Positions 20,189 to 30,743 of a stretch of 64,000 nt of DNA are shown one piece after another; the first letter of the stretch is position 1; the number at the start of each line of letters is the position of its first letter. The DNA is taken from contig NW_026562182.1 in NCBI RefSeq assembly GCF_027943255.1, positions 806,001 through 870,000 on the forward strand, read 5' to 3'. Origin of the DNA: Anastrepha obliqua. Lineage: Eukaryota > Arthropoda > Insecta > Diptera > Tephritidae. The notes beneath the pieces are model-generated. The model had not been told where the DNA came from. It made no database searches and was given only the letters and a program-made list of their open reading frames with translations. A program made the position numbers and the translations under genes.

Positions 20189-20606
20189 GAGTTTTGTATT
20201 TCTAAGTACATTAACTTTTTCGGAAGTGAATATTTTATTGTTTTCATAAATAAGAATAATTTAACTGGCATCAAAGTATACTTTATGCTCATCCTTTCGG
20301 AATTTAATGTTTTTTTCTATTATTGTTTATAATTTAAGATTTATCCAAAACTTTAAACGGAACAAAAAAATTTTATATAAAAAATGAGTGTACCTAATTT
20401 TCCTTTCACTTTTTATATCAATTATATATTATAATTATTATATCTTAATATATATGTATTCTTATTATATATATATATTACTTTTTATATGTCTTAATGT
20501 TTTTTTAACAAATAAAAACATTTCTCAACTTAAAAGCATACTAAAAAGTCCATTACCACGCCAAAAGTTCTTATGACCGCTCTTCCTACGCGGCGGGACC
20601 ACTGTG
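20189..20606. other. Transib 3' untranslated end
   Basis: AT-rich tail between the transposase stop and the right terminus. The TATATA/ATTATT tract at 20410-20490 differs in length between units A and B. Confidence 0.7.
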
Positions 20607-20611
20607 CGATG

Positions 20612-20820
20612 GCGCGTTACCATCATGCAAAATCCAAGAATTGTTTGCTCACATTTCCGGCCGTTTGCAACATACAGCATCTCTCAAAGGCTTCAAAACC
20701 GAGAAATAATATTCTTTATTGACTGTCTGGCCCGATGGAAGGTGCTCATGGTGGACTATGCCTTGGCAATCGATGAAAACAGTCAACATCACCTTCACGG
20801 TTCTTTTTGCTCATAGGGTA
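20612..20820 (-). pseudogene. Mariner transposase middle piece, split by Transib
   Basis: The minus strand reads VKVMLTVFIDCQGIVHHEHL, SGQTVNKEYYFSVLKPL and NNSWILHDGNAPSH: the mariner DDD core with an intact-looking HDGNAPSH acidic motif but stops around it. It joins, across the Transib, to the C-terminal piece at 17540-17735. Confidence 0.78.
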
Positions 20821-21241
20821 TACATATCCCATCTTTTCACTGACGGACAAGAAGGCGGTCGCAGTTGTTGTTTTTTATGTGCATACATTTTGCGTTCGTT
20901 GAAGGCTTGTATATATGTATTTATATATATTTATATACATATGCGTGTATGCGCGTTTGGCTTTCTGGATGCAACCATGGATATTAGAATATTTTCTCAT
21001 CAATATGTGTATGTAAGTAGTTCAGATTTGACTGAAGAGATTAAATATAGGAATGCATATTCATATGATTGCCTTTATGGCTGTTTTACATATAAATCAA
21101 TTCAAAAGAAGTATGAATAATTTTATATAGAAAATAAATTTATAAAAAACAGGTATTAGAAAAGCTGAATACACTATTTTAAATCAATTCTAATTAAACA
21201 AAATAGAAAAAATGAAATAAAAATATCGAACAAAGAAAAAT

Positions 21242-21330
21242 ACCTAAGCGACTTGAACCTGAGTGAAATATGGGACGATGTACTGCATACACAACACGTC
21301 TTTCACGATTGCGCTAAACTATAATTACTA
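21242..21330 (-). repeat. tRNA-like module (Ile-UAU-like body)
   Basis: Minus-strand reading: an A-box-like TTTAGCGCAATCGTGAAAG, a segment around TGCAGTACATCGTCCC, a B-box-like CAGGTTCAAGTCGC and then a TTTTT run. The better-preserved copy in P-like 2 (47383-47468) has TTAGCGCAATCGTG, TTCTATATGCAGTACG and CAGGTTCAAATCCTG. The GCGCAATCG and ATGCAGTA words recall tRNA-Ile(UAU); that parentage is a guess. Not predicted to be a working tRNA. Confidence 0.45.
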
Positions 21331-21717
21331 ATGAACTTTTCTAAATCACTCATTTATTCGATTCACAGTTTTATATGCACATATTCTGCGTTAGTTGAAA
21401 GTTTGTATGCGTAATTATATGCATATGTATGTATGTGTGTATGCGCGTTTGGCTTTCTGGACGGATATTAAAATGATATTTTCTCATCAATATAATTTGG
21501 ATTTGATGTCTTTACATATGTACATATTTTCTGTTTTGATTGATTTATATAAAAATTAGGTCATATCCAGTATGAACTATTTTATACCGAAAAGAAATTT
21601 CCATTTATGAAATATAAAAAACACAGTATTTTAAAGAAATTTTCATTAAAACAAAATCAAAAATTTTACCAAACTTTCCTGGTTTGAATTGTAAAAAAAA
21701 ATGTGTAAGAAAAAAAA

Positions 21718-21812
21718 TATGACTTCAGGACTTGAACCTGAATTAAGTATGTACGTGCCAAAAAACAAAGCGAATAATCCCGCCGACTTTAGCTTCTGCA
21801 CCACAAATTAAC
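21718..21812 (-). repeat. tRNA-like module with good T-arm
   Basis: On the minus strand, TGGTGCAGAAGCTAAAG resembles an A box and TTCAGGTTCAAGTCCTGAA forms a six-pair T-stem around TTCAAGT (B box GGTTCAAGTCC, complement at 21728-21738). An eight-base T-run follows, as a Pol III terminator would. The acceptor stem cannot be closed. Copies: 44075-44169 and, in P-like 2, 47836-47931. Confidence 0.5.
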
Positions 21813-22120
21813 TGCCGCGCGGCCTTCTTAATCGCAAATTTATTCGCTTCGCTGTGGTCATGAAATAAGTCGATTTCCTTAGTAGTGTGCCGAAAAATCT
21901 TATGAAATTCCTCAGTAGTTTGGTAAACGCAGAAAAAATCTGAATTCCTGTCCTAGCGTGGTAAGTAAATATAGAAACCCTCCACTCGCGTGGTAAATAT
22001 CTGCAATTCCCCACTAATGAGGAAAGTTGAATTTGAAATTACCTTAGTATGAATCTACAAATTAGTACTCGAAAAATTTCATTTAACATTTGCTCCTTCT
22101 CATTGCATTAACATTCTCTG

Positions 22121-22803
22121 CTATAACTGAAAAGGCACGAGCTATGATAAATGGAACAAAATTAGATAAATGTTTTTGGGGAGAAGCTGTGTTGACAGCT
22201 ACTTATTTAATAATCCGAACCCCAAGTAATGCTCTATATGATAAGAAAAAAAACTCCTTTTGAGATGTGGCATAGACGAAAGCCAAACTTAAAATATTTG
22301 AAAGTTTTTGGCTCTACAGTTTATATGCATAACAAAACAAGAAAGAGAAAATTTGATGAAAAATCTTTAAAATGTATACTTGTTGGTTACGAAACAAATG
22401 GTTATAAGTTATGGGTGTTAGAGGAAAATAAGTTTGTTGTAGCCAGAGATGTAGTTGTAGATGAAATTAATATGACTAACACAGAGATTTTGGAAGTTGA
22501 AAGTCCTGAAAGTGGTTGGGGTATCCAGAATGATAGTATGGATCAGCAAAATGAATCACAGCATGAAGGTAATGAAAATATGAAAATTAATGTCCCGAAT
22601 GAGAGTAGGGAAAATAGAATATTCCAGAATGAAAGTAAGGAAGATGAACAGGGTGACTTTCAAAATGATAATTTCCTGAAAGAAAGTAAGGAAGAAGATG
22701 AGCCTAAATCCCAGAATGAAAGTATGGAGAAAAATATTGAAGTGAGACGAAGTGATAGGCTGAGAGATAAACCACCAAATCTTACTGCCAATCAAAATGA
22801 ATA
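22121..22803 (+). pseudogene. copia: Copia retrotransposon integrase C-terminal fragment
   Basis: The frame starts ITEKARAMINGTKLDKCFWG and EAVLTATYLIIRTPSNAL. After a one-base excess in an A-run at 22235 it continues TPFEMWHRRKPNLKYLKVFG, KCILVGYETNGYKLW and FVVARDVVVDE, the C-terminal part of Ty1/copia integrase. A long acidic linker follows with repeated NES motifs (QNESQHEG, PNESREN, QNESKED, LKESKEE, QNESMEK) and then RRSDRLRDKPPNL. The resemblance to Drosophila copia is close, including the repeated NESK linker. Reverse transcriptase, RNase H, gag and both LTRs are absent. The left edge abuts the P-like terminus; the right edge is the unit boundary. Confidence 0.9.
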
Positions 22804-23081
22804 AGCAATGACTGTTGCGACGACATTACAGAGATTGCAGCCATAATCCCTTTGAAGTCTATTCCTGGTGAAGGTCCTAGATGCTCTGCCTTCTCTTCCA
22901 ATTTTGTCCATGATTCCTCGGCTCGTAGCTGGAACACATATTCGTCTATATCGATATCCTATATTTTAGTAGCCTCGCTCTGCTTTGCATGCAAGTTGGC
23001 TTTGTTTTCAGAGATTGGCAAGCTGCGAAGTTCTAACTCCTTCTAATGTTGATGTATCTTAAGTTTGGTCAACCTTGCCAT
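22783..23081 (-). pseudogene. Unidentified minus-strand frame, unit B copy
   Basis: Copy of the 5196-5465 frame. The distal end is longer (IMAAISVMSSQQSLL, running to a stop at 22783) because unit A lost about 20 bases here. Confidence 0.4.
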
Positions 23082-23266
23082 TTTTACGATTCTGTTCTGT
23101 GGAACCTTATGCAAGAATCCCACTTCTGACCAGAATTGTTACGAAATTGTTACGTATCTATCCTTTTAAAACGTCTGTCAATTATTCCTCTCTGTGCGAT
23201 CACTAGATTGTTTAATAAGTCAAACTAATGGATATACAACTTATATAATATATAGGTACATATATA

Positions 23267-24021
23267 AAGGGTTTTTCAATTGGCGCGGGTCGATTTTGGC
23301 GCCCTGTGGCAGCCATTTTGTTTTGGTGACATCTGTCAAATCTTTTGTTTATTATTCAGTTGTTTATGCCAAATCATCATGGCAAGTTACACGATTGAAC
23401 AGCACGTTCAAATGATAAAACTTTATTATCAAAATGAGTGTTCATTAACGCAAACGTTGCGCGCATTGCACCCATTTTTCGGTAGACGTGGTGGCCCTTC
23501 AAAGTCGACTCTTCAACGTTTGGTGGCCAAATTTGAGACGACCGGGTCAGTAAACAATCAGCCAACACCCGTACGTTCAAGGAACGCAAGATCAGCCGAG
23601 AAAATTGCCGCGGTCCGTGAAAGTGTACAGCAGAACCCGAGGCAGTCTATTCCTCGCCGTGCACAAGAACTTGGCCTTTCGCGGACTTCAACTTGGCGAA
23701 TTTTGCGTCGGGACTTGGGCCTTCACCGGTACAAGATCCAACTGACCCAGGAGCTCAAAGTTGATGACCATAGACAACGCCGTTTGTTTGGGCGAAAAAT
23801 CATCTTTAGTTTGGATGAATGGCTGTGTTAACAAACAAAATTGCCGTATATGGGACGACACCAATCCACACGAGGTTCACCAGGTGATAATGCATTCTCA
23901 AAAAGTTACCGTTTGGTGTGGATTCTGGGCCGGCGGCGTCATTGGTCCGTACTTTTTTGAAAACGACGTTGGTGAGGTGGTCACCGTCAACAGCGAGCGC
24001 TACACAACGATGATAACCAAT
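23267..24021 (+). mobile_element. Truncated DD41D element (rosa-like 1), unit B
   Basis: Copy of 5651-6405. It retains the transposase ATG at 23379 (MASYTIEQHVQMIKLYY). Same internal deletion and same 3' truncation, so these lesions predate the duplication. Confidence 0.8.
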
Positions 24022-24125
24022 TTGCCTCTTTGGCCGAGCTCCTCCTCCTATCTGTGGTGTAGGTCTTGTTTTTATTTCACAAATAAAGGGATACACAGCT
24101 TTAAGCCGACTCCGAACCGCAAATA

Positions 24126-25439
24126 CAGGGTGGCTGATGAAAGCCGCTACCAAAAAAAAATTGAATAACTTTTTTTCTTTTTAAGTTATCTGTTCCATTT
24201 TTGTTTTAATTTGCAGATTGATCTTTAAAATTTATTAAAATGGATAACTGGGACACGCAAACAAGAATTTGGATAGTCCGCCGCTATCACGCACTGGAGT
24301 CCGTAGTTTTGGTACAGAGAGAGTACAGGCGGATGTTTGGCGCCGATCCCCCGAGCAGATGGACCATAATGAGACTGGTGAATAATTTTGCTGAGCAAGG
24401 AACAGTCGCAAGAAGGCCTTATCATCGAAACCCACCAGTTCGACGGAGGAAACGATCGCTGCTGTAGCTGCAGCTATACAAAGCAATCCAAGGGTTTCAA
24501 CAAGAAGCTTATCTGCTCAACTTGGTGTCAGCCGACAGTCTTTGCAAACAATAATGCACAAAGATTTAGACTTATTTCCCTACAAAATTCAAATGGTTAA
24601 CAAACTGAATGCAGCAGACTTGCCGATTCGCTTGGAATTTTGCCAGAAGATCCTGCAAATGGTGGAAGAAGACCAAAACATGTTAAACTGCCTTTTCATG
24701 TCTGATGAGGCCCATTTCGATTTAAACGGCAATGTGAACAAACAAAATTGTCGAATATGGAGTACTTCTAACCCACAGATACTCCACGAGACGGAATTGC
24801 ATCCTCTTCGCGTGACAGTGTGGTGTGCGGTTTCTTCACGCTGTATTGTCGGGCCTTATTTTTTTGAAAAAAATGGTCACACCGTTACGGTTACTGGAGA
24901 CCGTTATTTGAAAATGCTGAAAGAATTTTTCTATCCAGAACTACGCCGAAAGAGAATTTCTTTCAACTCTGTGTGGTTTCAACAAGATGGGGTAACGTCT
25001 CACATAGCCCAGACTGTTATGACAGAGTTGCGACGAAAATTTCCCAATAAACTGATTTCAAGAAACTCCGAATTTCGTTGGCCCCCCAGGTCGCCTGACC
25101 TTACTGCACCTGACTTTTTCTTGTGGGGTTTATGTAAACAAGAAGTTTATAAAACAAAGCCAACAAATTTGGATGAACTAAAACAATCCATTCGGGCAAC
25201 AATTGCGGCTGTTCCTGTCGCAACTCTCAAAGCAGCAATGAACAACTTTTTACTAAGATGCCGCACTTGTGTCAACGAGCATGGGGGGCATTTAAATTCA
25301 ATTATTTTTAAAACTAGTTAAGCTACATTTAATAAAATTTAATGACCTTCAACTTGAAAAAAAAAAAATAAATGAGTTCCATACACTAAAAAAAAGTTAT
25401 TTGAGTTTCTTAATGTAGCAAAATTCATCAGCCACCCTG
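24126..25439 (+). mobile_element. Full-length DD41D element (rosa-like 2), unit B
   Basis: Copy of 6510-7811, 1,314 bp, with exactly matching CAGGGTGGCTGATGAA ends. It keeps the 12 bases (residues ATIA) missing in unit A. The transposase relic runs 24240-25321, with the shared frameshift near 24440. Confidence 0.92.
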
Positions 25440-25610
25440 TATTTTTTATGAGGAGCTTTTACATGGCATAAATGCACGCGGAGGTTTGCCATTGCCTGAC
25501 GAGGGATGCCGTTGCCTGCAGTATAACTTGCTTTAGTAAATGTCAACACTTACTCGCTTTTACATGCTTAATTTACAACTGAATACCCTATACGCATGCT
25601 CTCTGCTTAA

Positions 25611-26337
25611 GGGGTTACGCCACTCTAGCTACTGTAAAAAAGCAGTTTTTTAAGGATTTTTTTTACATTGAAAGAAAGGTGCCAGGAAAAAACTTTTTAA
25701 GTATATTATTAAGCATGTATTTAAGTGTAATTACAAATATTTTTATTGAAAAATATTACAAAATGGCGCCTTTGGAGTGAATCTCTGAACGCGCCCTGCG
25801 AAAAAGGCACTTCACGGCAAGCAGTACAACTGACGTAAATGTCCACCTAAACCAAATTAAAAACATTCTTCTCAATCGACGTGAGTATAGCTGTAGAAAT
25901 ACGTACGGGATTTTAGAAATATTGAAATTTGTGTATTTTGCAGATGTTTGAAGTCAAAAGTAGAATTTTTCGTCTAAAATGGAACCGTTAATTGTTTATA
26001 AAAATTTTTCTAATTAATTAATAAAAAAATCCGTACGTATTTCAGTGCGGAATAATGTTCTAAAGATCCTTGTACAATTACAAGTGAAAATATTAAAAAT
26101 TGTTTGTGTTATGCTGCTTGCCGTTTTGAAAAATCACGTTTTGAGATAAACACGCTTTAAATTTGAATAGTCGGTTCAGAGACGTCAGAGGCGCTCGCGC
26201 AAAAGTGCGAAATATTAGAGATAAACATTTTTTTCACGCATAGGACTTTTTGTTTTATATTCTAAAGAGTTTAAAGCATCTTTTAAGCAAAAAAAAAAAA
26301 TTTCGATATTTTGAAAATCCTAGAGTGGCCTAACCCC
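25611..26337. mobile_element. 727-bp TTAA-target non-autonomous element
   Basis: Inverted ends GGGGTTACGCCACTCTAG (25611) and, from 26337 on the other strand, GGGGTTAGGCCACTCTAG, with one mismatch. Flanked by TTAA at 25607-25610 and 26338-26341. Units A (7974-7977) and C (51782-51785) carry a single TTAA at the same point, so the insertion is exact and private to unit B. TTAA specificity points to the piggyBac or Kolobok superfamilies. No coding frame inside, so it is a MITE-like non-autonomous copy. Confidence 0.93.
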
Positions 26338-26689
26338 TTAAATGCGCTTACTTCATAACTATTGTAATTTCTAGATTTGACAACTCGTATCTTCTGGCGA
26401 CTTCTGGCTCGCCTTGTTCGAATTCTTGTTTTTAGTTTTTGTTGCCAGTCCGTTCACGAAGTTTCGTGTTTTGCTACAATATATAGCATTACGAGTGGTG
26501 ACTGGGGAGACAGTAAAGTTTTGTTTAGATTCTCTCACGACTTTAAGTCACCAGTCTCAGATAGTGCGTATCCGAAGATGGTGCGTATCACAAAAGCAGA
26601 CGAAAACAATTCATTCTTACGTTCGTAGCTGCAACTTAACAATTTAGTTTTCGTTGCGTTGTATTAGGAATGGAATACTCTTCAAAAAA

Positions 26690-27280
26690 AAAAGTTAATA
26701 CAACAAAAATTTCAAGAAATATTTGGTTTTTGGTAACAAATTGGTCTTCTTTCAGTGAGATGCTAGTTAGAGAATCGGAAGTTAATCCAAACCAAAGCAA
26801 AGGGTGCTCCTGTATTCGGTGCTGAAAAACTCTCATGAGACGAAGTGGCCAATAAATTGAATGCGTTGGGGCCCCGCAAAGAAGTGGTATTGAATGCAAA
26901 AAGGTGAGTATGACGCCGTTGCGCGCTCGGTAATGTCTGTTACTTTCATTTATGTTAATGACGGATTTATTTATTAATATACATACATGAATATATACAT
27001 ACAAATACAAATGTGAAATTATTTGCACGATTTTATCCATTGATTTGGGCTGACCTTAAATGTCGGGCTAAAAGGAACATAGCTGACAACCAAAAATTTT
27101 CTAGCAATTTTCAAGATGCGATTACCAAATCAACCAAAGAGTAGGCCGAAGCAACAACAAATCATTCTGAGGCTTCGAAAAAACTGGAGGAAGCTGTAAC
27201 AATGCAGTCTGTGGCAATAAAAGCCATTACGGAAAGTGGCGCGGAATTGCCGCAGCTTTATCAATACAAGCTGTAGTTAA
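26690..27280 (+). pseudogene. Myb/SANT-like relic, unit B (fuller copy)
   Basis: Copy of 8461-8820 with the roughly 97 bases that unit A lost. After ANKLNALGP and the GTGAGT donor-like site at about 26905, the frame resumes near 27043 as IWADLKCRAKRNIADNQ, FSSNFQDAITKSTKE and a stop, then the coiled tail. W.DLK....KRK.A is the third-helix signature of the Myb/SANT-like domain. A clear AG acceptor is missing just before TTTGGGCTGACC. Confidence 0.55.
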
Positions 27281-27870
27281 AAATTTAAATGAAATTTTCC
27301 AAAACAAAATATATAAGCAAGCCATATTATTTTTGTAGTAATTCTTAGCTATCCTGGTTTAGAAAAACTTCACTACAATTTTTTATATGGTTTCTTTGGT
27401 TTTATGTTTTTTTTGTTTTCCTACTCGCCTCGCTGTAAAAATTAAATAAAAATATTGTGTTTTATCGCAAATTTTCTGCAATTTGCATTCGTATATTTGA
27501 ATTGGGTATTATGAATGAGTATAATTGAATGAGTATTGTTATTTTTAATTTCATTTATTGTATATTGAGATAATTGAATGAAAGAGAATACATCATTAAA
27601 ATAAAAGCACATACGAGGTCTGTTCAAAAAATAAGGTGAAGGTTTGAAATTTCGAGGGCTACGTAGGAGGTGTGCTTAAAAAATAGGGTAAATTTTTAAA
27701 TTTCGCGGGCTACGTACGTTCGAATTTCGATTACTATTTTTTATGTTGGTACACTCGTCTCGAAGATATGTTCATGGTTTTAGCAATATACTAGCATGTT
27801 TAGTTTGTTTGTGAGAGGCATAATTAAGACAAGTGTTTTGCGTGTTCGGCGATTTTCTGCATATTATATA

Positions 27871-29093
27871 AAGGGTGATTTTTTAAGAGCTATAGGAAAG
27901 TTTTTCAAAAAAACTAACGTAGAATTCAGAAAAATTCATGGAATTTTTTTTTAAATCGATCGTACAGTCCATATAATTTAATGTTTGAAGATTATTTCAT
28001 GCAAATGTTGACCGCGACTGCGCTTCAAATGTTCCATCCGCTTAGTCAAATTTTGGCATACTCTTCCCAATGTTTCGGCCGGAATCTCACATATAAATAC
28101 TTTAATGTTGTCTTCCGATACGTTAATTGAAGCAGGCTTGCCTGAATAGACATGAGGTTTAACATAGCCCCACAAAAAATAATCTAAAGGCGTTATATCG
28201 CACGATCTGGGTGGTCAATTGACAGGTCCCGAACGTGAAATAAAATGTTCACCGAACTCGCCTCTCAACAAGTCATTGTTACGCGTGCTGTGTGGCATGT
28301 GGCACAGTCTTGCTGAAACCACATGTCATGCAAGTCAAGCTCTTGCATTTTGGGCAAAAAAAAGTGGGATATCATTTCACGGTAGCGCTCACCATTCACA
28401 GTTACGTTACGATTCGCAGCATCTTTGAAGAAGTACGGTCAAATGATACCTCCAGCCCATAAACCGCACCAAACTGTGACCTTTTCTGGATACATTGGTA
28501 GCTCTTGCAATTCTTCTGGCTGAACTTCCCTCCAAAATCGACAATTCTGTGTATTTACGTACCCATTGATCCAAAAATGAACCTCGTCGCTGAACACAAT
28601 TTTCCGATAAAAAAGTGGATCTTCAGCCAACTTTCCAAGAGCCCATTCACCAAAAATTCAGCGTTGCGGTAGGTCGTTCAGGTTCAATTCTGGCACCAGC
28701 TTCACACCAAAATCCTTTCGCAAAATTTTCCACGTTCTTCAGAAACAGAGGCCCAATTGCTGCGAACGGCGACGAACCGATAATTGATGGTCATCATTAA
28801 CACTGACCGATACAGCTGCGATATTTTCTTCAGTTCGCACTCTATGTATGCGTGTTGGTGGTTTGATGATTAAACTGACCATAAAATGGAAGACGCGCGC
28901 GATAAAATTTCTTAACAGAACACGCAATTTTATAATAAAATTCAATTATTGGCAAGCGTTGTTCGTTTGTAAGACGATTCATGGTTAAATTATAGACCAA
29001 ACTGAAGATGTTTAACAGTGAAACAAAACACGAAACGTGCGTCAGCTGTTTAAACCAACTGTTTAAAAAGATAATAGCTAAAAAATCACCCGT
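27871..29093 (-). mobile_element. DD41D element (rosa-like 3), unit B
   Basis: Copy of 9415-10637 with the same termini and broken minus-strand transposase (28945-27978). Only scattered single-base differences. Confidence 0.87.
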
Positions 29094-29110
29094 TATATAC
29101 GTATATTATT

Positions 29111-29758
29111 TCTCCGTTAGCGTTCTGTGCGACTCTCCTCGATTTGTCAGGAGATATCTTCATCGACCGACGCTGCAGTTCGGGTATGGCGATGCCACAT
29201 TGCACACTATCTAGTCGCAAGGGTACCGCCTCGCTGACAAAATTATTTAAAAATATTGTCAAAGGAAAGACGTATTTTGCAACTAAAAGTATCATATCGG
29301 CATACCACCATGGTTTTGTTGCAGTTAGGTCTACAGTTTCCAATTTAGCCGTTTTCGCTGAATACTGTATTGCAGCTTTCTCAGCAGTACAACAAGTTGA
29401 CTGTATCTATAGTAACGTTCGATAAAGTATCGCATACAATTTTAATAGATGTACTTCTATTTCTGGGTTTCCTCTCAGTTTTTCTAGATTGGCTGCAATC
29501 TTACTTATGTAATAGATATTGTACCTCATCTGCTCCTTTTTCTGCGTCCTCTGGTGTACCTCATGGGAGTATATTGGGTCCCTTGCCTTTTGTTTTATTT
29601 ATCAATGATATACGTACATAGTTATTTTTCTTTTGCCAACTTCTTGCCGGATGCGGATGATTTAAAAATGTATTCTATTATTTCAAACTCGGCGGGTTTA
29701 TATAAACTGGAAGCTGATATTAATAGTTTAGTTAATTGGTGTAGAGTTTTTCGATCAT
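29111..29758 (+). pseudogene. LINE reverse transcriptase relic, unit B
   Basis: Copy of 10655-11302, with the same stops and the same DADD in place of YADD. Confidence 0.8.
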
Positions 29759-30743
29759 AGTTTAATATTAAAAAATATTTTAAACTCACGTATTCAAAAA
29801 CAACTAACATAATTTCTACATCGGTGATGATATACTCCAATCAGGTTAAATAATTATGGATATAGAAGTTGTTTTTTAAGCACGCTTTCCATTTCTTAAT
29901 CATATATGTATACCTTATTCTTTCTTAAGGGTACTCTATGTGTACTTGGTTTTATAAGAAGGAATGGTTCGAAATTTGCGGACCCATATACTCTTTAGTT
30001 TCTTACCAGGTTTTTGCATAATAAATATTCATTCCCTTTGAAGAGGTGAATAAATTATGCCTACAATGCTTCTATTACTCGTTCTCTCCATGATTATATA
30101 TTATACGTTTATTAGTTTTATACTTTTAAAAAAACTTTGTTTAAATAAACATAAAAAAACTCGTTTTAATTTGTGTAAATACATATACGCATTGTAAGTA
30201 AGTTAAAAGAGGTCTCCTGACAACCTCAGAATTTGGATAAAATCCACCCTTACGAAAATAAGTGCAATTGTGAGCGTAGAAAATTTTGAGTCGTTCCTAA
30301 CCGTGTGAATTATTACAAGAGGAGTAATAAAATACCATCGAAATTAACGCAAATTGGTGAAGTGTGAAAAATTATTAAGGCTATTGTTCGTCATTCTTAT
30401 CAGCACGTAAAGGCTGAAGAGATCTCGCTAAAACGTCGTTATTTTGAAATGCTGTGAGCTGCTAGGTGCAAGGAACATCGTTTGCAACGATTCTCTTGTT
30501 CATCGTATCATTTATCTCTCAGAGCGTTTCGTTTCTCTTGTTCGTTGCATTACACTTTTCTTAGTATTAAAAGTCTTAGGAGAACTCGTCCAAAGTGTGT
30601 TTGCCAGCTCGTCTAGGATTATTTTCACGTTACGATCATTTCGTTCTACGCACAACGCTTGCCAATCGTGGCATCCATATGTACATAGTAACACGAACAA
30701 TAAAATAAAACATAAAAATGGAAAATCTTCGTTCCTCAAAACT

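Larger units (their letters stand above)
17736..20606 (+). mobile_element. Transib element in unit A
   Basis: 2,871-bp element with inverted ends CACAGTGGTTCCGCC (17736) and the complement of CACAGTGGTCCCGCC (ending 20606), flanked by the 5-bp duplication CGATG (17731-17735, 20607-20611). The terminal seven bases are the exact RAG recombination-signal heptamer. Five-base duplications and CAC termini are diagnostic of Transib, and the encoded protein agrees. The empty target (GTGCGATGGCGCG) survives at 46789-46801. Confidence 0.93.
20830..22080. other. P-like element right part, no gene
   Basis: AT-rich non-coding sequence containing two tRNA-like modules (21242-21330 and 21718-21812) and ATGTATGT words. 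The 133-codon plus frame overlapping 20719-21120 is the antisense of the mariner relic plus simple sequence and is not a gene. Confidence 0.55.
15667..22120. mobile_element. P-like element 1 in unit A
   Basis: Bounded by inverted ends that match over 37 bases with one difference: CAGAGAATGTTAATGCAATG... from 15667 and its complement ending at 22120. Length is 6,454 bp, or 3,578 bp without the nested Transib and its target copy. The ends closely resemble the 31-bp ends of the P-like element in unit B that still holds a P-type transposase relic. No transposase is seen here, so it is non-autonomous. The flanks do not match (CTTGAAG left, CTATAAC right), so no target duplication is preserved and one side may have been rearranged. 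Confidence 0.8.
5191..22786. repeat. Tandem unit A (17.6 kb)
   Basis: First unit of a direct array. Its start (GCCAATCAAAATGAATAAGC) matches the last codons of the copia fragment found upstream of units B and C, but here it abuts LINE sequence, so 5190/5191 is the left edge of the array. Unit A lacks the three insertions of unit B. It has private small changes: a 12-bp in-frame deletion near 7580, about 97 bp missing near 8647, 21 bp missing near 18510, and a lost ATG at 5763. Confidence 0.92.

Noticed and set aside
21718..21812. Functional tRNA gene
   Set aside because: T-arm and box motifs are visible but the acceptor stem and anticodon arm cannot be formed by eye.
22229..22804. Acidic 191-codon protein as a new gene
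   Set aside because: In-frame with copia integrase motifs upstream (KTPFEMW, LVGYETNG); it is the integrase-to-reverse-transcriptase linker.
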